This document shows positions 36,101 to 47,840 of a stretch of 64,000 bases of DNA, piece by piece. The stretch comes from Membranipora membranacea (lineage: Eukaryota; Bryozoa; Gymnolaemata; Cheilostomatida; Membraniporidae). Under the pieces are notes generated by a model that saw only the letters and a program-made list of their open reading frames with translations, was not told the DNA's origin and searched no databases. Both the position numbers and the translations under genes were made by a program. The DNA lies in contig OU612067.1 of NCBI GenBank assembly GCA_914767715.1, forward strand, positions 2,728,001-2,792,000, read 5' to 3'. Position 1 is the first letter of the stretch. Every line of letters begins with the position of its first letter.

Positions 36101-37150
36101 ACCAGGTTGTCCCATAGCACCTGCTGCTCCTGTGTCTCCTTTCGCTCCTGGAGCTCCACGTGCTCCTGGAGGTCCTTGGGGCCCTTGAGGACCAACTGTC
36201 ACGGGGAAATCAAACATAATTATAAATGCCACCAGCAAGGCCCTTTGGTCAGAAGCTGCATCCTATTTGAGACGTTGAAATATGCAATTGTAAATGAATA
36301 GAGTTCCGACACACTAAATGGCATAATGTCCAACAGAAGATTCTTTGCCCAGCCAGAATTTTATCATTATCTTCATTTTTATTGCTTAATAGATGAACAT
36401 TAGGACGGCAGGGTTACGCCACTGGTGCAACAGCAAGAAACATATTATCTGATCTGTTAGGATTTTATGACTTGTCACCATAATTTACAAGTGAACAAAG
36501 AACTGTACTCTGTCTGTCTGTATGTCTAGCAAGTAGTAAGATAACCACCTGAGACTTAGGTTTGAATGAGATGGATACAAGCAATTTCTTCATAGTTTTG
36601 AAGTTTTGAGTTTAACCGATTAAGACTCTCTAGTTTTGTACATTAAGAGAAACCCAAAATAATGATTCAGTTTGAATAGAAGTATTACCTTGTGTCCTCC
36701 ATGTCCATTGGTAACCTGGTTGACCACCGTATCCTCTTTGCCCTGGTTGCCCGTATTGTCCAGGATGGCCAGGTGCTCCCTGTGACGGTTCTGGTACTCC
36801 TGGTGCACCCGGCGCTCCAGGTTGTTGTCTTTTCACTCTCTATATGTGTACAGAATGAATAACATTATAAGATACACTATCAGAATAAAGGTAAATCAGC
36901 ATTACTGCAAGACTGAGTTCTTAATTGATTGACTTCATTTATATTTGATTAATCCTAATCACAATATTTAGCTTTGCTTAGAGCCTACCTCCTGAGATGG
37001 ATGAAGCCTGAGTGTTTCCATTTCCTGTTTGAGATTGCTATACATGACAGCAAGTGTTGCTACAATTGCACATAGTACTATCCATTGAGTCGCCCAGCAG
37101 AAGCAATTCAGAGAACCACTTTTACTTGTGTTCTTTTTCACAGGATCCAT
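33118..37150 (-). CDS. Transmembrane short-chain collagen with Cys-rich C-terminal domain, copy C (complete, 6 exons)
   Basis: Exons: 37150-36989, 36839-36689, 36195-35914, 34923-34834, 34306-34107 and 33357-33118. They total 1125 bp, 374 codons plus stop, all phases consistent. Architecture is as in copy B: type II anchor ([15 protein letters not shown]), R-V-K-R furin-like site, two collagen exons and a three-exon Cys-rich domain ending PCAVCVK. The first collagen block is broken at [10 protein letters not shown] and the second has SAA in place of a Gly-X-Y triplet, so the helix has two interruptions that B lacks. An Ala/Pro-rich insert (AAQAPAAPA) lies in exon 5. The start is set at the Met conserved among all three paralogs; an in-frame upstream ATG at 37201 is possible. 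The 5' half and flank are a recent duplicate of copy A. Confidence 0.9.
35176..35314. mobile_element. MITE, copy 2 (diverged)
   Basis: The same arms in diverged form (AGTTTAAGTGCTTAAATGTG; AGCATCTCATTATCAAC / GGTTGGTAATGAAATGCT). The flanks TGGGGATGG and GGAAGATGG are similar but not identical, as expected for an older insertion. It lies in collagen copy C, intron 3. Confidence 0.75.
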
Positions 37151-38705
37151 TTGGAAAAAATCAAGTTTCTCAGATACTTTATGTCCTGCTGTGCTGTTCA
37201 CTCTGTGATGAAATGTGGTGTGAGTCAGACTGTTCCACTTTTATATGTTGGTGATTTCCTTCTCTATTTCCTCATAACAAGTTTAATGGGTTGAAAACTT
37301 TTCAACCACAAGTTACCCAACGTGTGAGAATTTGTCACTGATATCACAAGATAGGCCAGAAGGTAGGCGGCTATGTTATTTTTTCCTTGTTCGGAGACGG
37401 ATTTAATAGCTTGCTCTTAGGCAATAGCGGAACGAATAGTTCTATTACTGACAGATATAGATTATTTTTTAATCATATCCAACCACACAAGGAAGAGATA
37501 AATTTTATTAAATTCACTAAATTATGCAAATGAATGATGGTGTTGCCATGGTTACAAATATGTTGGTGACAATCCGCGATGAGGTTTGGATCTTCTGTGA
37601 AAGGAACCATAATATCATGTCATGTCATTCATCATCGATTATTTCTAATAGTATTACCAATAAAATTGATTGACTCTCTCAGATAACCGAAAGCGGAAAA
37701 GAAGATTCCTCACTTTTGTTCCTAGTTTATCTAAAAATAATAAAAAACCGCTCTAACAAGCATGATGAATTGTGCAAAAGATGGAGGAAATCACCTCTGG
37801 CAAATTGGATAAATCTTGCAGTAAAAAAATCTCACGTGGCTCTATAACTTTTTTTACAGGATTGCTTTTGAAACCATAATAATAATATCTAAAAATATCT
37901 GTTTGTGTTATGTTACAATTTGCAAAGATTTCCCAATAGCAGGAAGCCGCTTCAGAGCCCTTTATTACCCATCCTGCACATGGCCTACCAATTGAAGACC
38001 CATCCACAAGCAAGGATATCATACATTAGAACAACCACAATAGGATTACAAATATTGTGCCATGTTGTGCCACCTGGAGTATAACACATACCAGAATAGA
38101 TCGCATACTTCAGACCCGTAGTTTTTGTGGCAAGAAAGAACTGCCTTTCCCAGAATACTTCATGAAGTTGCATCGAAACACTATGATTAAATGATCAATG
38201 TCAGAGCCAGGTCAAGAAAAAGCTCTGTTGGGATTTATATTCGTTTTGGCCTACCCTGGACCTCACAGGATTTTAACATCAGATCACAAATTAACTATAA
38301 ACTGTATCTATAATAAGAACCGTCAACAAATTAAATGATGAAAAATACTACAGTTCATCAATGACATCAGGTGCGTAAGATGTGTAAAAATACAATCGGG
38401 GAGATCCAGCGAGCAGATCACCTGTGTTTTAGGTGTGCCGAAACATTCACAGTTGATCAATTACCATACTCATCAATCACTGCTTAGTGGGATGAAGATT
38501 TCTAATCACTTTCAACACCTATTTATGTTAATCTTGTAGATAATTGATCTGTCACAGTGAAATCATGAAATAGACTGCATAAATTTTATTGGACGTTAAA
38601 TATTCCAATGTTAGGAATCTAACATTATTTTTGTTATTCAACTATCGGCCAGCTATTTGTGTCCGGATGGCTCGTTTTTATTGTACCCTAAATATTTCAA
38701 CAGGG
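36590..38705. repeat. Segmental duplication, right copy (with 1-2150)
   Basis: The matching copy holds exons 1-2 of collagen copy C and about 1.5 kb of 5' flank. No gene is visible in 37202-38705 apart from this duplicated flank. The conservation includes the putative promoter, so copies A and C probably share regulation. Confidence 0.9.
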
Positions 38706-41272
38706 TAAAGTTAACAGCTATTGACTATGATTTTTGCAAATACACCATACACCTGATAACTGATTACGTAGGTTCAGCCAGTAGGAGATGTTATACCAAT
38801 ACTGGGGTATGATGTCTGATACATGTTAAGAAATAAATACGTTTCAATCATGACAACAGCCATTTGGAGCCTGAATGAGTAAATTTGTATAATGTCATAG
38901 AAAAACATATTGATGGGGAAAAAGACTCCCTGCCAGGTTACCCATAGATTAGTTGATGAATGCGTTGAGCGGGAGAACAAAAAGTTAGATGTTATTTTGA
39001 ACAACCATTTGACTGGCTGGCTCTGCTGACATAGTGCTATTCACACCAATTTGATGAATTCATAAAAGATGAAAACTTCGATATTCTTTGAGGTAGCAGG
39101 ATGTAATGCAGCTAAAGCAAAATTAACACCAATCATTGACATTACACATTCTTTAGATACAGTATTACATTTGTATCTCTGCATGTTCATGAATCAACTC
39201 TGTAGACCAGTGTGCTAATTTAGAATTGATAGGTGATTAAAATGCAACAAGGTGGTTCAACTTAGCCCAATGCTAAGGTTTATATCAGTATGCAAGAAGG
39301 ATTAGATGTAAATAATATTTACCAGAGAAATACATGCCGAGTTTGTCGGTCAGTATGTCTAGGTGAGAGTAAGATTGGAATGGATACCAATGGTGTGTGA
39401 TTGATAAGTAACCTAGTTAAGGTCAGAACGATTGAGCTGGTGAAAAGTGATGGCCTGTAAACCATCTGTATGAGCTCGAAATGAGTACCATGAGAGGCGA
39501 GTCAGTAACCTTGTTAAGGTCAGTTAAGTGAGCAGGTTAGTAGTAATGGCTTGTAAACCATCTGTATGTGTGCTCGATATAAGTAGTGGAATAACACCGG
39601 TCATGGGTTTTCTGGCTAAGCCGGCGACATCCCAGAATGCCACTCAGGGTTTTCCGACTATGTGTCAGCGACAGCCCAGAACGCGCCAGTTCCTATATCA
39701 ATGCCAATGTTTGCAACCCACCTTTTCAAAGTTTTTCTGGCTAGAGGAGATAAATACACATGGAATAAATAATGTTAAGAATATCATTCTGTAATTATAA
39801 TAATGACTCAGTCATTATCAATGTAGAAAGCCTTGGTTGGGAGAAATTACATTTTAATTACTACAGTTTGTGTGTAAAAGTATCTCAGATGTGAACAATC
39901 TGTTACGAATGGCCACAAAAACAAGTAAATTTTTGCTATGAAAAGACTATCTTGACTTGAACAGCCAAGTTTCTTGAATAAATAAAAACACAATGCAGGA
40001 AAAACTGACAGTGCGAGTCAGACAACTGATTCGTTCTATCACAGATGGTGTTGTTGTATATATTCACCCTCCATAGGTTCAGGAATAAGAGCTAGATTGT
40101 CACAATATTATGACTCATCCTCGCTCTGTTCCGAAAAAGAATTCTCCATAGTGAAAAAAATTTTGCATCACTGGGTTTTAGTGCTTGATCTAAAAGCTTA
40201 ACAGTATTGTCTTACGCCAATGGAGATATGCAGGAGGCCCTGGGGTTTGAACAGGGACAGGACGGGCCGATCAACTGCTTAGAACCCTTAAATATTAAAG
40301 TTGTTCAGATTCTTAAGCAAAGATTTGGCCTGGATATACACCTGACTTACCGATCAATGGGTCGTCTGCCCTTTGACATGGAACAAGATGGTAGTCTAAG
40401 CCTCGCCATTAATTTCATTTTTTGTTCAAATGTATTTAACTTCAATATCCGAATGAAACAGGAACCAACAGACAATATATCATATTGTAGTTCAACCTTA
40501 GCCATTTCATATTCAGATTATTCACATTACAACATAAATTCGCAATTTGACAAGCTTCAAGGATAGTTGAACGGCTGACAATTGATAATAAACTTGAGCC
40601 ATCAAACGGGTCTTTCAACATATGAAGGGTTGAGGCTTCATGAGCCAAAGCCATACTACCACGGTCCACTTCGCTCATCACCCTAGCTCTTATAAACTTT
40701 TAATAAATATAAGACATTACTGTTTTATCAATGAAGAGGGAGTTCATTGGTTTCATCAAGGAGGGAAATATTTGGAAGCGAGATCTCAGGATCATGTCTG
40801 CCATGCCTTGTTTTTGAACATTGGGAAACAGTTAAATATAAAAAAAAGGAGTTGTCTTTTCGAAATTATTTACTGGCTACCTAAACACATAGGAAGCTTG
40901 TCCAAAATTCAAGATCCTCTGTGAAATTAACAAGTTGGTGCCTTGAATTATAATATATTTCTCAAATAATTTGGCAGCTAAGTAAAAACAACAGTTGCCT
41001 TGTAAATATACAATGCAGCTTCTTATAAACATAATAAGTATTCACTTTGTAACAAATCACAGAAGAGTGGTGGAATAGTAAACAGTGCTCAAATCATGAG
41101 GCTGCTAGTTTTTGCTGTGAAAGAAGAAAATGGATGGAGTTCTCCTTCTGCAGGCTCATTAATGGCATAAGCTAAAAGAGCTTGTCAGCTGCTATTTGTC
41201 GGTCGAGATGCGTGCGGTGAGTATTAAGAGTCTGTCATATTCAGGATAAGCTTTTCAATTTTCAGCAGTACA
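38706..41272. other. Intergenic region between collagen copy C and the left TRIM/kinase unit
   Basis: Apart from the direct repeats at 39.4-39.7 kb I recognise nothing. The overlapping ORFs at 40207-40566 (+) and 40442-40681 (-) have no known motif or supporting splice signals. Confidence 0.45.
39405..39592 (+). repeat. Imperfect direct repeat, ~98-bp spacing
   Basis: GTTAAGGTCAG ... GATGGCCTGTAAACCATCTG ... GCTCGAAATGAGTA is followed about 98 bp later by GTTAAGGTCAG ... AATGGCTTGTAAACCATCTG ... GCTCGATATAAGTA. A second short repetition (CCGGCGACATCCCAGAATGC / TGTCAGCGACAGCCCAGAACGC) follows at 39.62-39.69 kb. Confidence 0.75.
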
Positions 41273-44200
41273 TCATGATACGAACTTAAATACTTTCAAT
41301 ATGTTTGATTTGTTCTGTGTTGACACAAGTGTATCACCATACACACTGATGTCACAGTATTCACCTGTACCTCCTCTGTCGTGATCTGGTAGACTTGTGC
41401 AAGTTAAAGTGTCCAAAATCTGACCTAAGACCAAGAAAATGACATATTTTGAGCAGTTTACCATAACTATGATTCGAAAGGATTAAGTCGGCATAACGGC
41501 AGTTGTCTGTGAATGAAAGACATCGCATACAACCATTGTTTCATTGCTGCAAGATGAATAGAAAATTAATAAAGAAGATAACTCACCTCCATGTATGATG
41601 TAGAGCCTTTTCCCACTCGCTGTGACATACAGCAGCCCCTGTTGATCACCGCAGATTGCATACCCATCTAATAATCCATCACATGTCCAAACATGTTTCA
41701 GCTCTCCTGTTTCATCTAGAATATACTTGCAGACTATATTATTAATAGCATCGAGAAAGCAGATGGCCTCATCAGTATCGGTGCAGATTGAGCGTATCAC
41801 AGTAGAGCCCTGTATGTTGATTGTGCATCTGACCTTGGTTTTAACGTTGACAGTCTCAATCCATCAATGTCGTTTCCACGTATGATGAGAAGCCCTTGTG
41901 GTATTGCTGAGCGTTTGCTACCTTTTATCCCCGATGAAAATCTACTCAACTCTTTTAATGAAGATGATTGATAAGTAAGAATCTGTTCAGTGTGACAAAG
42001 TGCAAGAAGAGTTCCAACGTTGAGCGGTTCCACAGAGCACACATTGGTAGGAGTGACCACCGCCCTAGGTGCATCTACTTTAAATTGTGCAGTATACAAA
42101 ATGATATTCCTAGAACATCCAACAACCAAATTCCCATCCTTTGTGTGGGAAACTGATCGGCAGTACGATCCAGGTTTAACTACCAAAATCTCTTTAACAG
42201 ACAACAGTCTTGGGCAGTTTGACGCTTGAAGCTGATTAACTTTTGTAGTAAATCCCAGTTCACACTCCAGCTCACAGCACATTGCTGCAACATAAACTAC
42301 ATGAATATTGATTTGAAAGAGAGTTAAGAGCATTTTCTGAATAATAATATATTTATAATATTGCGATAGGGGTGTTAATTTTACAACCAATCTTGTGGGG
42401 CACTAGGAGTCAATAGGGAGTTTGGTCATTTCTAACACTGCTGTTTGACAGTCAGTGGAAAATATAAGTTATTAAATCAGGACCTTGTAGTGAGACCAAG
42501 TTGAGAGCTCTTATTTACACCAACTGTATGAGAGGAAGCAGTTATAAACTTCACTTACGTAAAGGTAACAGAGTCTTTTCTTCTATTTGCTTATCATATA
42601 TCCTGATATTTTCAATCGAAGCGGTTGTTTTCATGAGATCTCTAATTTGGCACTTCTTCCCCTTGACCACATCTGTGATGTGGCTGTTCTGAAGAAATAT
42701 CTGTGCAGCAACCTGCATACTTTCTAACCTTTCTGCGCCTTCAATAAGCTGAGCCACATGTGCCTCGACCTTACTATAAGGCATTTCTCCATGTAGTCAT
42801 CAATGTTCGTCTTCAAATCTGCTGCTTTCTTTCTTATTTCAGAAATCAAAGGTAGACATTGAATAAAGAAAACTTAAGATTGATTATATCCAAATAATAT
42901 GCCAGCAAAATATCAAAATCAAATTCTGTTGAATAGATGGTGGTATTTTGCGCTGGGACAGCACTAAGTTTTTATCCTTGTTTCGATACATCACGGGAGA
43001 CATAGATGAAAATGGGAGGCAATTGCTAACGCTACACACAATTTTTACCGAGAAGTGCTATGAAGCTTTGCTGCCAAAATATTGCATGACAACTGCAGTC
43101 CTAGCTGTCGGACTATTAATTGATTTCTGTTGTCTTCAAGTGTTTTAATTAATTTGATATCATGTCTGAATTGTTCTGCTGAATCATAGGTGACAGACAA
43201 ACTGTATGGCGAAAAATAAGGCTATATGAAACGAAACCAAAAGTTTAGAAGGATGAAGATCTTCATTACCAGTTCCCTTCGATAGTCTTCATTACTATGC
43301 GCACTCGTACCATTCATGGACACGTTGCAGACAATAAACATAGGATATACCACTACCCAAAGCAATACAATGATGAGGTCCCGAGCGCAGCACAGGGTGC
43401 AAACATTATGAAAATGGGATGAGCTTGTCACCTGTTCTTCTGTAGTTTCGTCTACTTGTCTCTTCATAGCTTGACATCTCTCAGTCTTAAAATCGACTGT
43501 CTCCCAAATCTCCTTCTCAAGCTTACAGAGTTCTGTGATTCTACCTGAGCATTGAGAGAGGACTGGATCAATCTCAGCTCTGACATCAGACAGGGTCTGC
43601 TGTAAAGTCCTAAGTTGATGAGCTCCTCCTAGGACAAAAGTTTTGAGAAAATTCAAATCCATCAGGCAAATGAGGTTCAAAGTGCTATCAATAGTGATTT
43701 CAAAAACAGCTGCTCAAACTGGCAATACTTTAAAGATGTGTACTTCTTACTGTGTAAGTATGCGAGGTCACATGGCAATTTTGAAAAACAAATCAAAACC
43801 TGTTGCATTTGAAGTAGTCCTTACATGTTTAGAGGGTAGACAATTCAATTAATGAGTTGAATGGTTGACCTGGATTGATAGATCATGTATAGAATGGACC
43901 ATGTCAAGTCTGAACACTGAAGATAGGTGGAAATAAGTGTGAAGATCAACACTTAGTTTGTAGATTTGACTATTATGTCTGATTAATTGGGAACATAGCC
44001 CCTTGTCAATCCCTCTTCCCCCATTAATTCCCAAGGAAGCCAACAGAAGACTTGGCAAAGAAAGATGAGGATCACTCTTATACACATGTGCAGGTAAAAA
44101 ACTGCCAAAGATGATAGGATGTGATAGGTAGCAATTGACTATGAACGCTTCGGTAGTTCTATATGACTAGTGATTGATAACATCTGGTTGCCTACCTGAC

Positions 44201-45563
44201 TTACACAAGCCCAAATCTGTAAGGCAGGAGGAACAGCACATCATATCACATATCTTGCACACATGATTGATAGGGTTGATTTGGTGGGTGACCATCACAC
44301 GGCACATTGGTATAAACAGCAGGTCTCTGAGCAAATATGTTGATCTCTACTGTCTTGTGTAACTTGTCAAAGAAATCCTGATGACTCTGCAACATAATTA
44401 CTGTACATATATATTGTTTAGAACATGCACTGCATACAAAGACGTAAAAGAGCATAAATCACTTTTTCTCTCAATTACATCATAAGCAACAAGAGTTCTT
44501 AAAACACACACAGAAAATCCAGGGTAAGTCCTATCAGAAAAAGTGGGTGTGTACATATAGTAAATCAAATATTGCAAGTTTATAGGGCAAATAAAATTTT
44601 GAAAAAAATTAAAATTGTGGAAAATAGCATTTAGTTTTTTTCAAATTATATTGGGGAGTTTTCCCTTCCTAATAAACCTTTTTACTGCTTATAGCCAGAG
44701 GTCTATCAAACACATTTTACAAGCTGCCATTTTCAGCCAGCTTTTCACTATGTTGTGAAATGAAAAACAAACAAGCTTGAGGCCAGCTTTTATCTCTGCA
44801 TTATACAAAGACTTGATTAGTCATCGGAATTTTACAAACAAAACAAACTGTACGTGATCCTGTTCATGAGCTAACCTCAGCAGGTACACAATAGGAAGTA
44901 TTTTAAATTTGTGCCAAGCCTGTGCTTCTTTACCAAATGCTGTATAGTGCACGTGCCTTCTAAATACAATTCATTGCATGGATTTTATTGTGGACACGGA
45001 AGCTCATATGTAGCGATGGGTTATTCCTAGATCTTAGTAACTTATTTTTAATCCAGCCCATCAACTAATATTTGGATATCGTTACCTAGGTTTGCCACAG
45101 CACATGATGGTAGGGCATAGCGGTTTTACCTGCCAACAATCCCTAAGCATGCCAGTTGACCGTATACAACATGCCATTAGCTCATCTTTGACATCCTCGA
45201 AGGCCCTTTGTCCATATTGTTATCTGTAGGATAGCCATGAATTTTCTAAAAGCGGGCGATGGAGACAGGGTAGGAAAAACCCAGGATGTTCAAAAGTCTT
45301 AGAAACTCGCATAACTATATCGCACCGAGCGACTTTCCTATTTATGGCAAAATCTATGTTTGTACAGCTCAGCGTGGCTGGATTTTGGTTTCGGACAGTG
45401 CGGCACACAAGTCATCGTTGTATTGCATCTCTGCAGAATAAGTAATAAAACATGTGTGTGTGCGCAGCGAGGGTATTATTTTAAAAACATCAAATTTGTA
45501 CTTTGATCATCTCATGGGCTGTCAAATGTAAGCAACTCGTTTGTGTTATGATCCTACCAGATA

Positions 45564-45688
45564 TAGTTTAAATGCTCAAACGGTGCAAGATGCTGGTAGA
45601 GGCGTTTCATTATCAACCACTTTCTCCCCTCCGTTTAAGTATATACCCATAAATTGCCACATCTTGCACCGTTTGAGCACTTAAACTA
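45564..45688. mobile_element. MITE, copy 3
   Basis: Terminal inverted repeats TAGTTTAAATGCTCAAACGG / CCGTTTGAGCACTTAAACTA lie inside perfect 9-bp target duplications TACCAGATA (45555-45563 and 45689-45697). The inner motif GATGCTGGTAGAGGCGTTTC is shared with copy 1. A 9-bp duplication is typical of Mutator-like elements. It lies in an intron of the decayed TRIM copy. Confidence 0.9.
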
Positions 45689-45932
45689 TACCAGATAGAG
45701 AATATCTAGCGCATTTTTATCATAACTGTGATAACATTCTGCTGTATGAGGGATAACTATTGAATAAATAAATTACTGTTATGCCTAAAATATTGACGGC
45801 AATATCATAACCCCATACAAATCGCAAACCATTGAATGTTTTGCAAACATTGTAAGCATTGACTGTATTGCTGATTTGGGTGGAGGGTACAGGTTGGGTG
45901 GGTACATAGATCATAGAAAGGATCTTAAGCTT

Positions 45933-45994
45933 GGATCATAGTGGATCATAGTGGTCAGGTGGAGGCAATAAATCACTATGATCCACTATGATCC
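45933..45994. repeat. Inverted repeat with 21-bp perfect arms
   Basis: The arms are 45933-45953 and 45974-45994, each built from GGATCATAGT repeated twice, around a 20-bp loop. It is in the decayed TRIM copy, 250 bp from MITE copy 3. Confidence 0.85.
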
Positions 45995-46752
45995 CAATTT
46001 TCAGACTTTGAAGCAGTTTTGCTGCAATTTGGTCCACAGGCTGTTTTATTTCATATGCCCTAATGACTTTTCAGACTGAGATCTTTAAAACCATACCAAA
46101 CATGGCCTAGTAGGACTGTCACTTTAAAACTTCCAACAACAACAAAAATTATGAATTTGTGACATCGCACCTGTTTGAGTGTACCGCAGCATTTCTTCCC
46201 ACAGTCACCACAAAATATAACATCTGGAGATGACTCCTTACAGATATCACAGTCATATTTCATAACTGGTGTGTTTCTCACAGGAAGGACCTCCAGTCTG
46301 TTGATTTGAAGTTTTGGAAGCTTATCCAAACTTTCAATTGCTGAAATCATCTACAACAAGATAGTGGTGATAGGACGACTACAGGTGAGACAACCCCGAT
46401 ATCCTTACTAGATTTAAAAAAAACATATTAATTTTTGCTAACTAACAATTCCCTCCGCAGGTGGGCAGGTACATTTCATCCTGCACATCAAATTAAATTC
46501 AGCAAACAAAAACGTCCAAATATAACCATTTTTGATCTCTTGTTGAAAATTATTCTAAAACATCTACTAAAATTAAGTTTTATGCAGATTTCGCACACAG
46601 GCAGCTTGCACGCGATTGTGCCTTACAACACCTGTGACTATCATAAAGCAGCCAAAACAACCTTCTCTTACTGCCTTTGTAAAGAACCAGGCTGTCCTTG
46701 GCGCAGAGTTATGTTCATTCATTGTATGAGGAGACAACTTGTAGTCCTTAGC

Positions 46753-46793
46753 ATGTTATACCAAGGAGTAACAGGTACTTCTTGGTATAACAT
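46753..46793. repeat. Inverted repeat ATGTTATACCAAG/CTTGGTATAACAT
   Basis: Two 13-bp perfect arms with a 15-bp spacer, in the decayed TRIM copy's first intron. It falls inside a 232-codon plus-strand ORF that is not believed to be a gene. Confidence 0.8.
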
Positions 46794-46961
46794 AGGTATA
46801 TTGTCTGGAACACTGCCATTCGGAACAATTATCCAAATTAATAAGGTCAAATTTCAAACAATTAGTTTTTTTTTAATTAATCTGAGTAATTGCGCGCTTG
46901 AGGTCAAGTCGCATATTCTGGTGAATGCAGGAACATCCTTATGCATTATCTACCAAACCGC

Positions 46962-46996
46962 ATACCATGTACCATACCATACCATACCAGTAACCA
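46962..46996 (+). repeat. Short ACCAT tandem repeat
   Basis: TACCATGTACCATACCATAC is a pentamer-like microsatellite of a few units. Confidence 0.7.
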
Positions 46997-47044
46997 TGAT
47001 TCTGTTGAATTGGATTTTCAACATGAACATCACCTCAACAGCTT

Positions 47045-47131
47045 GCAGTCAAGTAAAAATTCTCAGCCGAACCTGCAAGCTCTACATTGTAGTTCATCCG
47101 GCTTCTAGTAATTCTAGAGACTTGGTAGACT
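47045..47131 (-). pseudogene. Fragment of a third RING exon
   Basis: On the minus strand this stretch aligns with the 3' half of the RING exon, ending in the same TGCAG donor context (GATGAACTACAATG, then GAGCTTGCAG). The two fuller copies are 47656-47479 and 58596-58418. The donor here is GTTCGG, which is poor, and the reading frame is lost. It adjoins sequence (47132 onward) matching the DNA just downstream of the intact RING exon, so it looks like a partial local duplication within the left unit. Confidence 0.65.
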
Positions 47132-47840
47132 AGACAGGGCTATGCACAGTGTCTTATTGTTAATCATGTTTACATACTCTTTATAACACTGAGCCGCACC
47201 GATCATGTGATATACTATTGCATGTATATCTCTGATTGATTGAGAGTGAATTAATTTATGAGGCTTGAGTACCATCAGAAGGGTCTGGTGTGATGACCTG
47301 AGGCCAATTTCAATAATTAGGGGCACATTAGAGGTACTCGTCTCATACTGATTTGACTCTATCGATAAGATATACATACGTTAATAGTCTCAGAATGACT
47401 CTTATCTGTGCACTATCCTACAGAGATGATTCTAAAGCTCATAACTGTGAGGTTTATCTTGTGGAGTAACAGACATACCTGCAGGCTCTGCATTGTAGTT
47501 CATCAAGTTTCCAGTCATTCACTAGACAAGGTAGACACACAATATGAGTACGTGGTAGTTGTCTAGGATCTGTCATCTCATTCAGCTCCTGGAAACAGTA
47601 AGTATTCTTCTCTGTCCGTCACCAGCTGGTCCTCTGGCAGTGTTACTCTCAGCCATCTAGAGCGGAAAGAGCACATGTTCATTGTTACAAAAATATGTTT
47701 GCATACATCATTGATTGACACCATGAACCACAACAAGGACTATGACAGCCCACTCACTTTCATCCTTCATTTTAAACAGGAAGACCTTCAGAGAAAGGCC
47801 TCTCTGTTCCGGTATTCGAAAACCTCCTCTATATAATAAT

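Larger units (their letters stand above)
41273..47656 (-). pseudogene. TRIM-like paralog of the 54.9-58.6 kb gene, decayed
   Basis: Homologous exons: RING 47656-47479, B-box 46350-46171, B-box 2 44386-44196, coiled coil 43628-43432, coiled coil about 42850-42559, propeller 42284-41587, last exon 41424-41273. The RING exon is 1 nt short: the first CxxC is lost and a later zinc-ligand Cys codon (TGT) reads CGT. The B-box 2 exon has one extra C in CACCCACC, after which the expected CKICDMMCCSSC is in another frame. Coiled-coil exon 5 changes frame near YMEK and its acceptor AG is not visible. The propeller exon changes frame after DIDGLR. The last exon (to KVFKFVS) is clean. A RING-less transcript starting at the ATG at 46350 is conceivable, but it too would meet the frameshifts. 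Sequence errors are an alternative, though the Cys-to-Arg change is a substitution. Confidence 0.8.

Noticed and set aside
40207-40681. Overlapping ORFs on both strands near 40.4 kb
   Set aside because: No family resemblance, no convincing splice context and no paralog in the window. Left unannotated rather than guessed.
46435-47133. Longest ORF in the window (232 codons, plus strand)
   Set aside because: It crosses a 41-bp inverted repeat, an ACCAT microsatellite and the antisense of a RING-exon fragment, and has no recognisable domain.
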